Below are positions 1 through 7,129 of a DNA stretch of 64,000 bases, piece by piece. The stretch comes from Spirosoma profusum (GTDB lineage Bacteria; Bacteroidota; Bacteroidia; Cytophagales; Spirosomataceae). Each line of letters starts with the position of its first letter. Positions within the stretch are counted from its first letter, which is position 1. The notes beneath the pieces were generated by a model that was not told the DNA's origin, made no database searches, and worked only from the letters and a program-made list of their open reading frames with translations. A program made the position numbers and the translations under genes. Where the stretch lies: contig NZ_JACWZY010000008.1 in assembly GCF_014699005.1 (NCBI RefSeq), positions 1-64,000 of the forward strand. Direction: 5' to 3'.

Positions 1-107
1 CGCTCAAAAAACTGGCCCAGACTGGCAAAGGGACTTACACACATGTAACGCCCGAAAACGCCGACCTCAAACTCATCCTGGAAGCCCAGGCCAAACGGGC
101 AAATTGA
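1..107 (+). CDS. C-terminal fragment, possibly VWA-domain protein
   Basis: An open frame enters from the left edge (codons in phase with position 3) and stops at TGA 105-107, giving about 34 residues that begin LKKLAQTGKGTYTHV and end KRAN. The small, Gly-rich 'LA..GKGTY..V' pattern resembles the end of von Willebrand A domains in Bacteroidota membrane proteins, but too little is present to assign it. It converges on the PorG-like gene on the other strand, and its stop codon lies in the first bases of the long hairpin between them. Confidence 0.35.
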   Translation, partial: LKKLAQTGKGTYTHVTPENADLKLILEAQAKRAN

Positions 108-190
108 GTGATGAGTGATAAGTGATGAGTTTGCTGACCCAGTCAATAAGTACTGGCGTCAGCAAACTCATCACTTATCACTCATCACTC
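106..190. repeat. Perfect 33-bp inverted repeat of stuttering words (bidirectional hairpin)
   Basis: Bases 106-138 are exactly reverse-complemented at 158-190. The arms consist of near-repeats of GATGAGT/GATAAGT and end in TTTGCTGAC. The 19-nt loop holds a further CCAGT/ACTGG pairing. It sits between convergent genes, so it may end transcription from both sides, although no clean T-run follows. The same words recur in the hairpin at 18386-18450, marking both as members of one element family. Confidence 0.75.
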
Positions 191-199
191 ATTATTCAT

Positions 200-871
200 T
201 TACGGGCAGAAAATCTTATAAAACGTATAGCTCACCGTGATGGCTGTATACGAATAACTGTCGCGAAGAGCAGGATTACCCGTGGCATTTTTGGCCGTTG
301 CGTTACCGAATGTACGGTCGCCCAGACCATCTAAATAATCATTATTGGAAAAGCGTGTGCCAAATTCCAGACCAATGCTCCAGGGACGCTTGATTTCATA
401 TTTGACACCGATACCCAGCGGAAACATTAACATCCCGCCAACCTTAGCCACCGCATTCTTATACTGGCATAAACCAATTCCCCCAAAAACATAGGGCGTC
501 CAGTTTTTGGCTTTAGGCAGCGGCTTATAATTCAGAAAATTATATTCAAAATCGACTGTAACTTCATTCATATTCGTCCGAAACGAATAATTGCGAAGTT
601 GCTGAAGCGGATCGCTGCTGTACTTATCTTCGGCCCGGAACGCGCCAATAGCCCCACTCGCCCGCATCGAAAACGAGCGACTGAAGTTATACCGAAAGAA
701 CAGATTACCAGCCGGAGTAACAAAACGAGGATTCAGTTCGGGTGATACGTCGCCTTTGTAGAGCATACCCCCTAAACCCGCCCCTATTTCAATCTGCTGG
801 GCCTGCGCCTGGAAACCGATAAAAAGCCCGACTACAATCAGTCGGGCTACACTCACCTGATACCGATGCAT
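200..871 (-). CDS. PorG-like outer-membrane beta-barrel protein (DUF6089)
   Basis: 223 residues with a signal peptide ending near AQAQQ (about residues 1-25), followed by a small beta-barrel: GAGLGGMLYKGDVSP near the N-terminus, a central PYVFGGIGL strand and a C-terminal strand with alternating aromatics. This pattern fits the DUF6089 family, which includes the T9SS outer-membrane component PorG. It lies 40 bp downstream of a second copy of the same family and downstream of NAD kinase. A porG/NAD-kinase neighbourhood occurs in other Bacteroidota, which supports the call by recall. Which paralog, if either, serves T9SS cannot be decided from sequence. A loop near residues 185-205 (NATAKNATGNPALRDS) looks like an insertion. 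Confidence 0.65.
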   Translation of the reverse strand: MHRYQVSVARLIVVGLFIGFQAQAQQIEIGAGLGGMLYKGDVSPELNPRFVTPAGNLFFRYNFSRSFSMRASGAIGAFRAEDKYSSDPLQQLRNYSFRTNMNEVTVDFEYNFLNYKPLPKAKNWTPYVFGGIGLCQYKNAVAKVGGMLMFPLGIGVKYEIKRPWSIGLEFGTRFSNNDYLDGLGDRTFGNATAKNATGNPALRDSYSYTAITVSYTFYKIFCP

Positions 872-911
872 TACTTATTGTCAATAGCAGATAGTCACGG
901 ACCATGACTAT

Positions 912-1898
912 CTACCGAATGGGCGGGCATTTGATTTTACCCGGAATAACGTATTGGATAGTCAATTGTGTAAGTAAATAACCGTCGGGCAGAATACCTT
1001 TCTCTCCACGCGTTGTGGTTGAGAACGGTGTCGGATCGGACGTAAAGAGCTGTGTTGCTACCGTATACCGTTCTTTATTTTCCCGTGCAGCATCGCGTTC
1101 AAACCGCCGGTCAGCCATCAGCGTCGATAAACCTTGCAGCGCATCCGGTTGTGCATAATCCCCGCCTACATCGTCCAGATAGTCCGTAAATGTATATCGG
1201 TAGCCAACTTCAAGACCAACGTTAAAAAATTCATTAATCATGTACCGCGCTCCAATACCTACCGGAATCGCCACTGTCACCAGTGAGTAAGGTTTTTCAT
1301 AACCTGGCTGACCCTGTCCTTCGGTATGCAGTGGTTGCAGTTTCACCCATTTACGGGCTTCGTAGGCTCCATTATTACCGTTGGTTTCCGTAGGCGTCCG
1401 GGCTTCAGGGCTGTGCGCTAACAACGCGACGCCACCAAACAAATAAGGGGTAATTTTAGCCCGGTTTTCAGGAGTGCGTCCATCGGCAATGAAGTTATAA
1501 ATCCCCGTCAGGGCAAACTCTTTCAGATCGTTCCGAAAATGCAGATTTCGTGCGTAGGGAATAGCGAGCTGGGTCGGATTACTTTTGCTAAACGTAAAAT
1601 CATCTCCTGAGATACGAGCCCAGGTAAACATGGCGCGAGCGGCAAAGTGGGGCGTAAATTGTCGGGAATATCCCAGGCCCACATTCCAGCGAGGTAACGT
1701 CGTCAGCGATTTAAATGGCTGGCGGTAACCTGCCAAATCGCCAAAATAAGTTGATGAGCCACCTCCAAACGTAACTGATGAATAAGGCACAAAATGTGCG
1801 TTCAAACGCTTTTGTGCAATACCCTCCGTAACCTGGCCAACCAGCAGGCAAGCTGCTGCAGCACATACCATCAGCCAATTATTTTTATTCATACTCAT
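912..1898 (-). CDS. PorG-like outer-membrane protein (DUF6089), larger paralog
   Basis: 328 residues. The signal peptide ends near GIAQ (residues 1-28). The mature part begins with the DUF6089 pattern SSVTFGGGSSTYFGDLAGY, followed by GLGYSRQF, a central ITPYLFGGVALL and a VGLEVGYRYTFTDYLDDV strand. It is about 100 residues longer than its downstream paralog because of loops around 165-200 and 255-300. The start ATG at 1898 is followed by an alternative Met two codons later. It is the upstream member of a tandem pair on the minus strand and is probably co-transcribed with 200-871. Family membership is fairly sure; a role in type IX secretion is inferred from family and from the T9SS cargo at 7128-11669. 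Confidence 0.7.
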   Translation of the reverse strand: MSMNKNNWLMVCAAAACLLVGQVTEGIAQKRLNAHFVPYSSVTFGGGSSTYFGDLAGYRQPFKSLTTLPRWNVGLGYSRQFTPHFAARAMFTWARISGDDFTFSKSNPTQLAIPYARNLHFRNDLKEFALTGIYNFIADGRTPENRAKITPYLFGGVALLAHSPEARTPTETNGNNGAYEARKWVKLQPLHTEGQGQPGYEKPYSLVTVAIPVGIGARYMINEFFNVGLEVGYRYTFTDYLDDVGGDYAQPDALQGLSTLMADRRFERDAARENKERYTVATQLFTSDPTPFSTTTRGEKGILPDGYLLTQLTIQYVIPGKIKCPPIR

Positions 1899-2207
1899 AA
1901 ATTAGGTGAATCAACTGCGGCTGGTCTATCAGTCCAGCCACTTCCGAAACGGTATGAAGAATGCTTTTATTGGCAGTAAGCCCCAAAATTTATGCCGTAA
2001 ACGGGATTATTCGAGAAAATGGGCACTTTATGCTGGACAATTCCGGGCTCAGCTAAAAGATCAGTAGACGTAGTGAGAGTTGGTTTACCAGAAACGTAGT
2101 GAGGACGTAGTGTTGGTTTCTCAGAAACGACGTAGCAGTTTATACAAAATATAGTCATGTCAGATGCTTATATCTGACGTGGCTAACTTCACAAATGACT
2201 TCAGAAC
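1899..2207. other. Intergenic stretch with tandem repeat and hairpin, no gene seen
   Basis: There is no credible coding frame in these 309 bases. They hold two imperfect tandem units at 2067-2103 and 2104-2138, each with GACGTAGTG, TTGGTTT and AGAAACG. A short hairpin follows at about 2155-2182 (GTCAGAT, 6-nt loop, ATCTGAC), just 3' of the NAD kinase stop. The hairpin could end nadK transcription but lacks a clear U-tract. Confidence 0.55.
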
Positions 2208-3083
2208 CTAGTTTCGAATATCGAAGCCCCAATTCAATTTACTACGTAGCGTATTGAGAAAACTGTCGTCGCTGAGTTTGAGCAGACGAGCTTTGAAGGT
2301 TTCTTTTTGCAGACTGATACGTACCGACACATCGACCGTAAACGAACGGGAATCGAGTGCTGCCAGAAAATTGCCGCTGCGGCTTTCAACCTCAAAAGCC
2401 AGCTGACAGCTGTCCATCACAAGCATTGGGCGAACATTCAGATTGTGCGGACTAATCGGCGTGATAATGAAACTATCGGTATGTGGAAGCAGAACAGGAC
2501 CACCGCAACTGAGCGAATAGCCCGTTGAGCCCGAAGGTGTCGAAATAATAAGCCCGTCGGCCCAGTACGAATTCAGAAATTCCCCATCGAGATACGTGTG
2601 TACCGTGATCATCGATGAAGTCTGGGTCTTGGTTATGGTAAAATCGTTAAGCCCAAAAGGTAAATTCCCAAAAATATCCTGAGTCGATCGCACGCTAACC
2701 AGCGTTCGCTCATCGATTGTGTATTGTTCGTTGAAAAGCGAATCGATCATGAGCCGAACGGATGCCGGCGCTACCGTTGCCAGAAATCCCAGCCGCCCGA
2801 TGTTGATACCAACAATCGGAATCTGGCTGGCCCCTACGTGCGTAACGGCATCGAGCAACGTACCATCGCCCCCAAGGCTGAAAATAAAATCGGCGTCCTT
2901 AACGCCCTCTTCGACAGTGTAGGTAGCCTCACTATAATGAGCAACGCCCGCAGTATCAAGAAACTCGCGGTAGCCATTCGAAATGATTATTTCAGCTTGT
3001 CGGCGGGCCAACTCTTCAAACATGGATTGAATGTAAGGCCGGGCCGATTCGGGAAAGTTGCGCCCGTGAATGGCGATTTTCAT
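2208..3083 (-). CDS. nadK: NAD kinase
   Basis: Phosphorylates NAD to NADP in the cytoplasm. From the ATG at 3083 the protein is 291 residues, normal for the family, and begins MKIAIHGRNF. The GGDGT phosphate-binding motif is at residues 71-75, followed by the conserved NDFTI segment and the DGLIISTPSGSTGYSLS motif. An in-frame extension to 3134 exists, but it reads through the low-complexity hairpin of 3089-3174 and has no family match, so I reject it. The upstream neighbour is the CBS gene on the same strand and the downstream neighbours are two PorG-like genes; the four may form one transcription unit. Confidence 0.95.
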   Translation of the reverse strand: MKIAIHGRNFPESARPYIQSMFEELARRQAEIIISNGYREFLDTAGVAHYSEATYTVEEGVKDADFIFSLGGDGTLLDAVTHVGASQIPIVGINIGRLGFLATVAPASVRLMIDSLFNEQYTIDERTLVSVRSTQDIFGNLPFGLNDFTITKTQTSSMITVHTYLDGEFLNSYWADGLIISTPSGSTGYSLSCGGPVLLPHTDSFIITPISPHNLNVRPMLVMDSCQLAFEVESRSGNFLAALDSRSFTVDVSVRISLQKETFKARLLKLSDDSFLNTLRSKLNWGFDIRN

Positions 3084-3088
3084 GAAAA

Positions 3089-3174
3089 AAAGCGAAGGGC
3101 AAAGGGCGAAGAGCAGCGGGAAAAGAGGTATCAACTGTTCACCCTCTGCCCCATGCCCTCTGCCCTATGCTAAT
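3089..3174. repeat. Stuttering-word hairpin between CBS gene and nadK
   Basis: Low-complexity arms made of AAGGGCAAAGGGCGAAG-type words on the left and CCCTCTGCCCCATGCCC-type words on the right form an imperfect inverted repeat. It fills the whole CBS-nadK gap and produces a spurious N-terminal extension of nadK. It belongs to the same style as the hairpins at 106-190, 18386-18450, 21397-21476 and 23733-23824. Confidence 0.55.
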
Positions 3175-3843
3175 TTACGTATTTAGATAACGTAGCAGCG
3201 AATTGAGACGATCCTGGTCAATACTCTCGATCGGTGTATTGGCAAAGGCTGCTTCAATCTGATAGCCAAATCGTTCGAGGGTAGCAATAACGGGGGTAAT
3301 ATCACGCCGATTGAGTTTGATGGTTAATCGGGAGCGGTCGGGCATGCCATAAGCCGCACTGGAAAAATAGCTGCTGATGATCTTGACGTTATTCGATTCA
3401 ATCAGGCGGCTAATTTCCGACATCGAATAATCTCGTTCGTTGATGCTTAAAATCAGAATGGCGCCCCCCTCCTGCACGCCCAGTTCCTGCGTAAATTGCT
3501 TCAGAAGTTCGTTCACTGAAATGGTACCGATGCACTGACGTTCTTCGTTCAGAACGGCCACAACTTCCATCTGATGTTGTACAACCAGCCCCAGTACTTC
3601 CAGCAGGTGCTGATCTTCCTGTACATACGTCTGCTCGAACAGGCGCATGATTTGCCCCACAGGCCGTTCTTCATCAACGGCATCCATCAGCAATTCTTCA
3701 GTCAGTATTCCTCGATACTCGCCCAAATCCATCAGAACGAGTTGCCCTATGCGATGCTCCTGCATCCATTCCAGCGCCTGTCCGACGGTATCCGTCGGCT
3801 TCAGCGTGGGAATCATAGGGTCTATTAATTCGGCAGCGAGCAT
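3175..3843 (-). CDS. CBS-domain protein
   Basis: 222 residues with two CBS motifs: one at about 5-55 (MIPTLKPTDTVGQALEWM, then GQLVLMD) and one at about 65-115 (VVAVLNEERQCIGTISVNEL). A C-terminal region at about 125-205 looks ACT-like (ILILSINERDYSMSEISRLIESNNVKI). CBS pairs usually bind adenine nucleotides and ACT folds bind small ligands, so this is probably a cytosolic sensor. No enzyme domain is attached. It is the first gene of the minus-strand run leading into nadK, which makes a link with NAD(P) or nucleotide status plausible, but that is inference. Confidence 0.8.
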   Translation of the reverse strand: MLAAELIDPMIPTLKPTDTVGQALEWMQEHRIGQLVLMDLGEYRGILTEELLMDAVDEERPVGQIMRLFEQTYVQEDQHLLEVLGLVVQHQMEVVAVLNEERQCIGTISVNELLKQFTQELGVQEGGAILILSINERDYSMSEISRLIESNNVKIISSYFSSAAYGMPDRSRLTIKLNRRDITPVIATLERFGYQIEAAFANTPIESIDQDRLNSLLRYLNT

Positions 3844-4005
3844 ATTTCTAACAGTGTAGTGGAATAAACAGCAACCTGTTTGCCAGAAAACTACGTAAAT
3901 TCTTGCATAGTTTCAAAACAGAAAGCTGTAATGATTCAACTGTACTCCAGAATTCGCGAACAGTTACCACTAAATCAACTATTCACCGAATTCTATAATC
4001 AAAAA

Positions 4006-4104
4006 AGCTTTTTTGTCATGCTGAGGTATGAAGCATCTTAAAGACCCCTTACTCTCAGGTTTGGAAGCTATAAGATGCTTCGTGCCTCAGCATGACAAAA
4101 AGCT
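4006..4104. repeat. Dispersed long palindrome, copy A
   Basis: Left arm AGCTTTTTTGTCATGCTGAGG ... AAGCATCTTA is mirrored by TAAGATGCTT ... CCTCAGCATGACAAAAAGCT. Within each arm ATGCT and AGCAT can pair, so a branched structure is possible. It lies 24 bp 3' of the alpha/beta hydrolase stop. Related copies lie at 12853, 29955, 44038, 46405 and 61437. Confidence 0.85.
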
Positions 4105-4127
4105 CACTTTTAACTTTGATACTTGCA

Positions 4128-4916
4128 TTAATTAGTCACTGATAACTGCTCGTCATAAATCGGATGACGTACCAGCCAGTTGTCCAGTAATTCATTAAAT
4201 CGATTCGGGCATTCCATCATCGGCGCGTGGCAGCACTTGTCAATGAAATGAAGTTCTGAATCAACGATAAGCCGATTGAACTCATGCGCTACTTCGGCGG
4301 GGGTAATAGTATCGTTCAGCCCCCAAACCAGCAACGTAGGAACCTGAATCTTGTAAAGGTCTTTCGCTACGTTGTTACGTTGCGCCGATTTGGCAATACC
4401 CACAATGCTCATACATTTTGGAATACTGCTGGTAATCTCAAACACTTCATCAATCAGATCCTTCGACGCCACTTTCGGATCGTAGAACGTATAAGCCACC
4501 CGCTCTGCTACGTACTCATAACTTCCGCGTTTCGGAAAAGATCCGCCCATGCCGTTTTCGAACAAGCCCGAGCTACCCGTAAGTACCAGCCTTCGCACCT
4601 GATCGGGGTGGTTGAACGTGTACAAAATGGCCAAATGACCGCCCAGCGAGTTACCCAGCAGCGTCATTTCGTTCAATCCTTTCTGCGCCACGAACTTTTC
4701 GATGAACGCCAGCAACCCTTCCAGGCTAGCCTGACGTATCGGCATTTCATAAATGGGCATCATCGGAATAATGACCCGATACCGCTTCGAGAACGTAGTA
4801 ATCACCTCATCCCAGTTACTAAGGGCGCCAAACAAACCATGCAGCAACAGCAGTATGTCGCCCTGTCCTTCGTCAACGTAGCGGAAACCGGCTTCTTCCC
4901 GAATCTGATAGTTCAT
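4128..4916 (-). CDS. Alpha/beta hydrolase
   Basis: 262 residues of a single-domain alpha/beta hydrolase. The oxyanion segment LLLLHGLFGALSNW is near residues 22-35. The nucleophile elbow GNSLGG places Ser at residue 90, the acid is probably the Asp in WGLNDTITP, and the catalytic His is near 230 (CCHAPMME). There is no signal peptide, so it should be cytoplasmic. The start codon overlaps the pabA stop by 4 bp (ATGA), so the two are translationally coupled. Overlap with a chorismate glutaminase gene might suggest a role near folate or menaquinone metabolism (MenH is in this superfamily), but no specificity motif was recognised. Confidence 0.85.
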   Translation of the reverse strand: MNYQIREEAGFRYVDEGQGDILLLLHGLFGALSNWDEVITTFSKRYRVIIPMMPIYEMPIRQASLEGLLAFIEKFVAQKGLNEMTLLGNSLGGHLAILYTFNHPDQVRRLVLTGSSGLFENGMGGSFPKRGSYEYVAERVAYTFYDPKVASKDLIDEVFEITSSIPKCMSIVGIAKSAQRNNVAKDLYKIQVPTLLVWGLNDTITPAEVAHEFNRLIVDSELHFIDKCCHAPMMECPNRFNELLDNWLVRHPIYDEQLSVTN

Positions 4917-5560
4917 ATGTACGACGTGGTTAAGGATAAAATGGAATCGTTTTTCTTAGTACTAAACCCGATAAAGTCAATCCAGTTTTGAATAAGCTGC
5001 AATCCGTACTGGGTCAGATGCGCTTCGGGATGAAATTGAATTCCCCACAACGGCAATGTCCGGTGACGTAACGCCATGACCTCGCCCTCCTTCGAAAGCG
5101 CGGTGCAGACCAGTGGCTTCATGATACCAGTACTGGGTTGATACGTATCGGACAGATCAGTCAATATTAGTGAATGATAGCGTGTTACGTCGAATTCGGT
5201 CGGTATATTCTTCCATAATACGTCATCAGCCATCGTGCAGATTGTCGATATTTTCCCGTGCATGGGCTGTCGGGCGCGAACGAGTCGGGCACCGAAAAAT
5301 TCGCCGATGGCCTGATGACCCAGACAGATGCCCAATATGGGCAACCGGTGGTGGTAATGAGCAATAATTTCCATCAGGCGACCTGCGCGCCGAGGGATAC
5401 CCGGCCCCGGCGAAAGCACAACTCCATCAACCGCCTTTTTGCTCAGCTGCACCAACGATTCATTGTTACGTACTACGTGGCAACGAGCACCCGCCTGTTG
5501 CAGATAATCGACCAGCATGTACGTAAACGAATCGAAGTTGTCAATAACCAGCAGGTCCAT
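4913..5560 (-). CDS. pabA: Glutamine amidotransferase of anthranilate/aminodeoxychorismate synthase
   Basis: Class-I glutamine amidotransferase subunit that supplies ammonia from glutamine to a chorismate-using partner. It has the N-terminal LLVIDNFDSFTY, the SPGPG oxyanion strand, the nucleophile GICLGHQ (Cys about 79 from this start) and the FHPE His/Glu pair near the C-terminus. I use ATG 5560 (215 residues); a TTG five codons upstream is the only longer start. No TrpE or PabB gene is near, so trpG and pabA cannot be separated, and the lone location with a hydrolase favours the PabA role. A 4-bp overlap joins it to the downstream hydrolase. Confidence 0.88.
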   Translation of the reverse strand: MDLLVIDNFDSFTYMLVDYLQQAGARCHVVRNNESLVQLSKKAVDGVVLSPGPGIPRRAGRLMEIIAHYHHRLPILGICLGHQAIGEFFGARLVRARQPMHGKISTICTMADDVLWKNIPTEFDVTRYHSLILTDLSDTYQPSTGIMKPLVCTALSKEGEVMALRHRTLPLWGIQFHPEAHLTQYGLQLIQNWIDFIGFSTKKNDSILSLTTSYI

Positions 5561-5776
5561 GTGGCTATAACGCAAATTGGTGAGACAAAATTAATGCTTT
5601 CTCGGAAAAACAATAAAAACTTATTGTTAATCACTGTATGTCAAGAACTTAAATAAATGTAAACTTTGAAATATCCAATCTATATAAAAAAAATACTACT
5701 GTCTGGCTTATAATTCTTGTGGGTGAATTACATTTGAGCTTCTCCCCGTTGATGAATAACCAAACGTTTCTTTCTC

Positions 5777-7084
5777 ATGCCTACTGATTTGCCCGAGTCG
5801 CTCGATTTACCTGTCGTTATTGTTGGTGCCGGTGTGGCTGGTCTGGCCTGCGCCGTTTATCTGAAACAGGCTGGTATCGACGCACTCCTGCTTGAAGCCG
5901 ATGAAGCCGTCGGTGGACGTATCCGCACGGATGTTGTCGATGGATTTCAGCTCGACCGAGGGTTTCAGATTCTGCTGACGGCTTATCCGGAAGCGCAACG
6001 CCTTCTGAAGTATTCGGCTTTAGATTTGAAGTGCTTTCGTTCGGGAGCGCTGATACGTCACCAGCCGCCAGGCAATCCGGCTGGTTGGCGAACGTTGCTC
6101 AATCCGGCGAGGGAGCCATCTTCGGTATTTAAAATGATCGGTTCGCCAGTGGGTTCATTTAATGATAAGGTACTTCTGCTGGAGTTGCTACGTCAAACCC
6201 AAAGTTTAACCCTCGATGAACTCTTCCGGCAAACGCCTGCTACTACGTTAGACTTTCTGGATGAGTTCGGCTTTTCTGATTCCATTATTGAGCAATTCTT
6301 CCGACCCTTTTTTGGGGGCGTATTTTTAGAAGATGCGCTTACTACGTCCAGCAATTTCTTTTCATTTTGCTTCCGAATGTTTTTCGAGGGTGATGCCGCC
6401 CTTCCCGCACGCGGCATAGGTGCCATTCCAGAACAGTTAGCGAGCGGACTAAACCCGAATCATATCTGGCTCAACTCGCCCGTTCAACGTCTCGATGGTA
6501 AAACGGCTACGTTAGTATCCGGCAAAACTATTTCAGCAAACACCATTGTACTGGCTGTAGATGCTGCTCAGGCTGCTCGTCTGACTGGTCGTCCAACACC
6601 TACCGAACAGGCATTTAATCATACCACCTGCACTTATTTTGCGGCTGATGCAGCACAGCTTATCCTAAGTCCGAAGCAACGGAAACTACTGATGCTCAAT
6701 ACACACCGTAGTTCTTCCGTGCATAACGTAGCCATTGTTAGCGATATAGCCCCAACATACGCACCCGCCGAGAAATCCCTAATTTCGGTCAGTACACAGC
6801 AGCTCGAACTAGTCGATGAAAAAACGCTCACCGCACAGATTCGGCAAGAGCTTGCTGGTTGGTTTGGAAGCGAAGTTCAAACATGGCAATACCTACGAAC
6901 GTATCATATTCCGCACGCATTACCAGCTTATTCCCCTGAACAGGCAGGTACAGATTCGCTACGTCAACCGCTTAAATTAGCCGAAAACCTCTATCAGTGT
7001 GGCGACCAGATGACGTATCCATCCCTCAATGCTGCCCTAAAAACGGGTCGGGAAGTAGCGGAAATGATAGTCGATAGTCGTTAA
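5777..7084 (+). CDS. FAD-dependent amine-oxidase/phytoene-desaturase-like enzyme
   Basis: 435 residues. The N-terminal Rossmann motif VVIVGAGVAGLACA has its glycines at 17-22. It is followed by the ribose-binding LLEADEAVGGRIRTD and by LDRGFQILL, as in the protoporphyrinogen oxidase/phytoene desaturase group. The C-terminal FAD-closing segment is YQCGDQMTYPSLNAALKTGREVAE. No signal peptide is seen. Homologs are usually annotated as NAD(P)/FAD-dependent oxidoreductases with unknown substrate. The gene is monocistronic and converges on the T9SS protein; its last codons (IVDSR) lie inside the shared hairpin at 7065-7125. Confidence 0.85.
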   Translation: MPTDLPESLDLPVVIVGAGVAGLACAVYLKQAGIDALLLEADEAVGGRIRTDVVDGFQLDRGFQILLTAYPEAQRLLKYSALDLKCFRSGALIRHQPPGNPAGWRTLLNPAREPSSVFKMIGSPVGSFNDKVLLLELLRQTQSLTLDELFRQTPATTLDFLDEFGFSDSIIEQFFRPFFGGVFLEDALTTSSNFFSFCFRMFFEGDAALPARGIGAIPEQLASGLNPNHIWLNSPVQRLDGKTATLVSGKTISANTIVLAVDAAQAARLTGRPTPTEQAFNHTTCTYFAADAAQLILSPKQRKLLMLNTHRSSSVHNVAIVSDIAPTYAPAEKSLISVSTQQLELVDEKTLTAQIRQELAGWFGSEVQTWQYLRTYHIPHALPAYSPEQAGTDSLRQPLKLAENLYQCGDQMTYPSLNAALKTGREVAEMIVDSR

Positions 7085-7129
7085 CGTCAGAAAGTGGCAA
7101 CTATTAACTATCGACTAACGGCTTTTTTT
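7065..7129. terminator. Word-repeat hairpin between convergent genes, T-run on plus strand
   Basis: GATAGTCGATAGTCGTTAACG (7065-7085) faces TTAACTATCGACTAACGGC (7104-7121) as an imperfect inverted repeat, followed on the plus strand by seven or more T. This fits a terminator for the FAD enzyme gene and includes its stop codon. The arms again consist of a repeated short word (ATAGTCG). Confidence 0.6.

Noticed and set aside
3084-3134. 17-residue N-terminal extension of NAD kinase
   Set aside because: It runs through the low-complexity hairpin and is hydrophobic noise; NAD kinases begin at MKIAIHG-like sequence.
4284-4991. Long open frame of 235 codons opposite the hydrolase/pabA genes
   Set aside because: It is an antisense shadow of two well-supported genes, with a composition rich in His, Arg and Gln and no family pattern.
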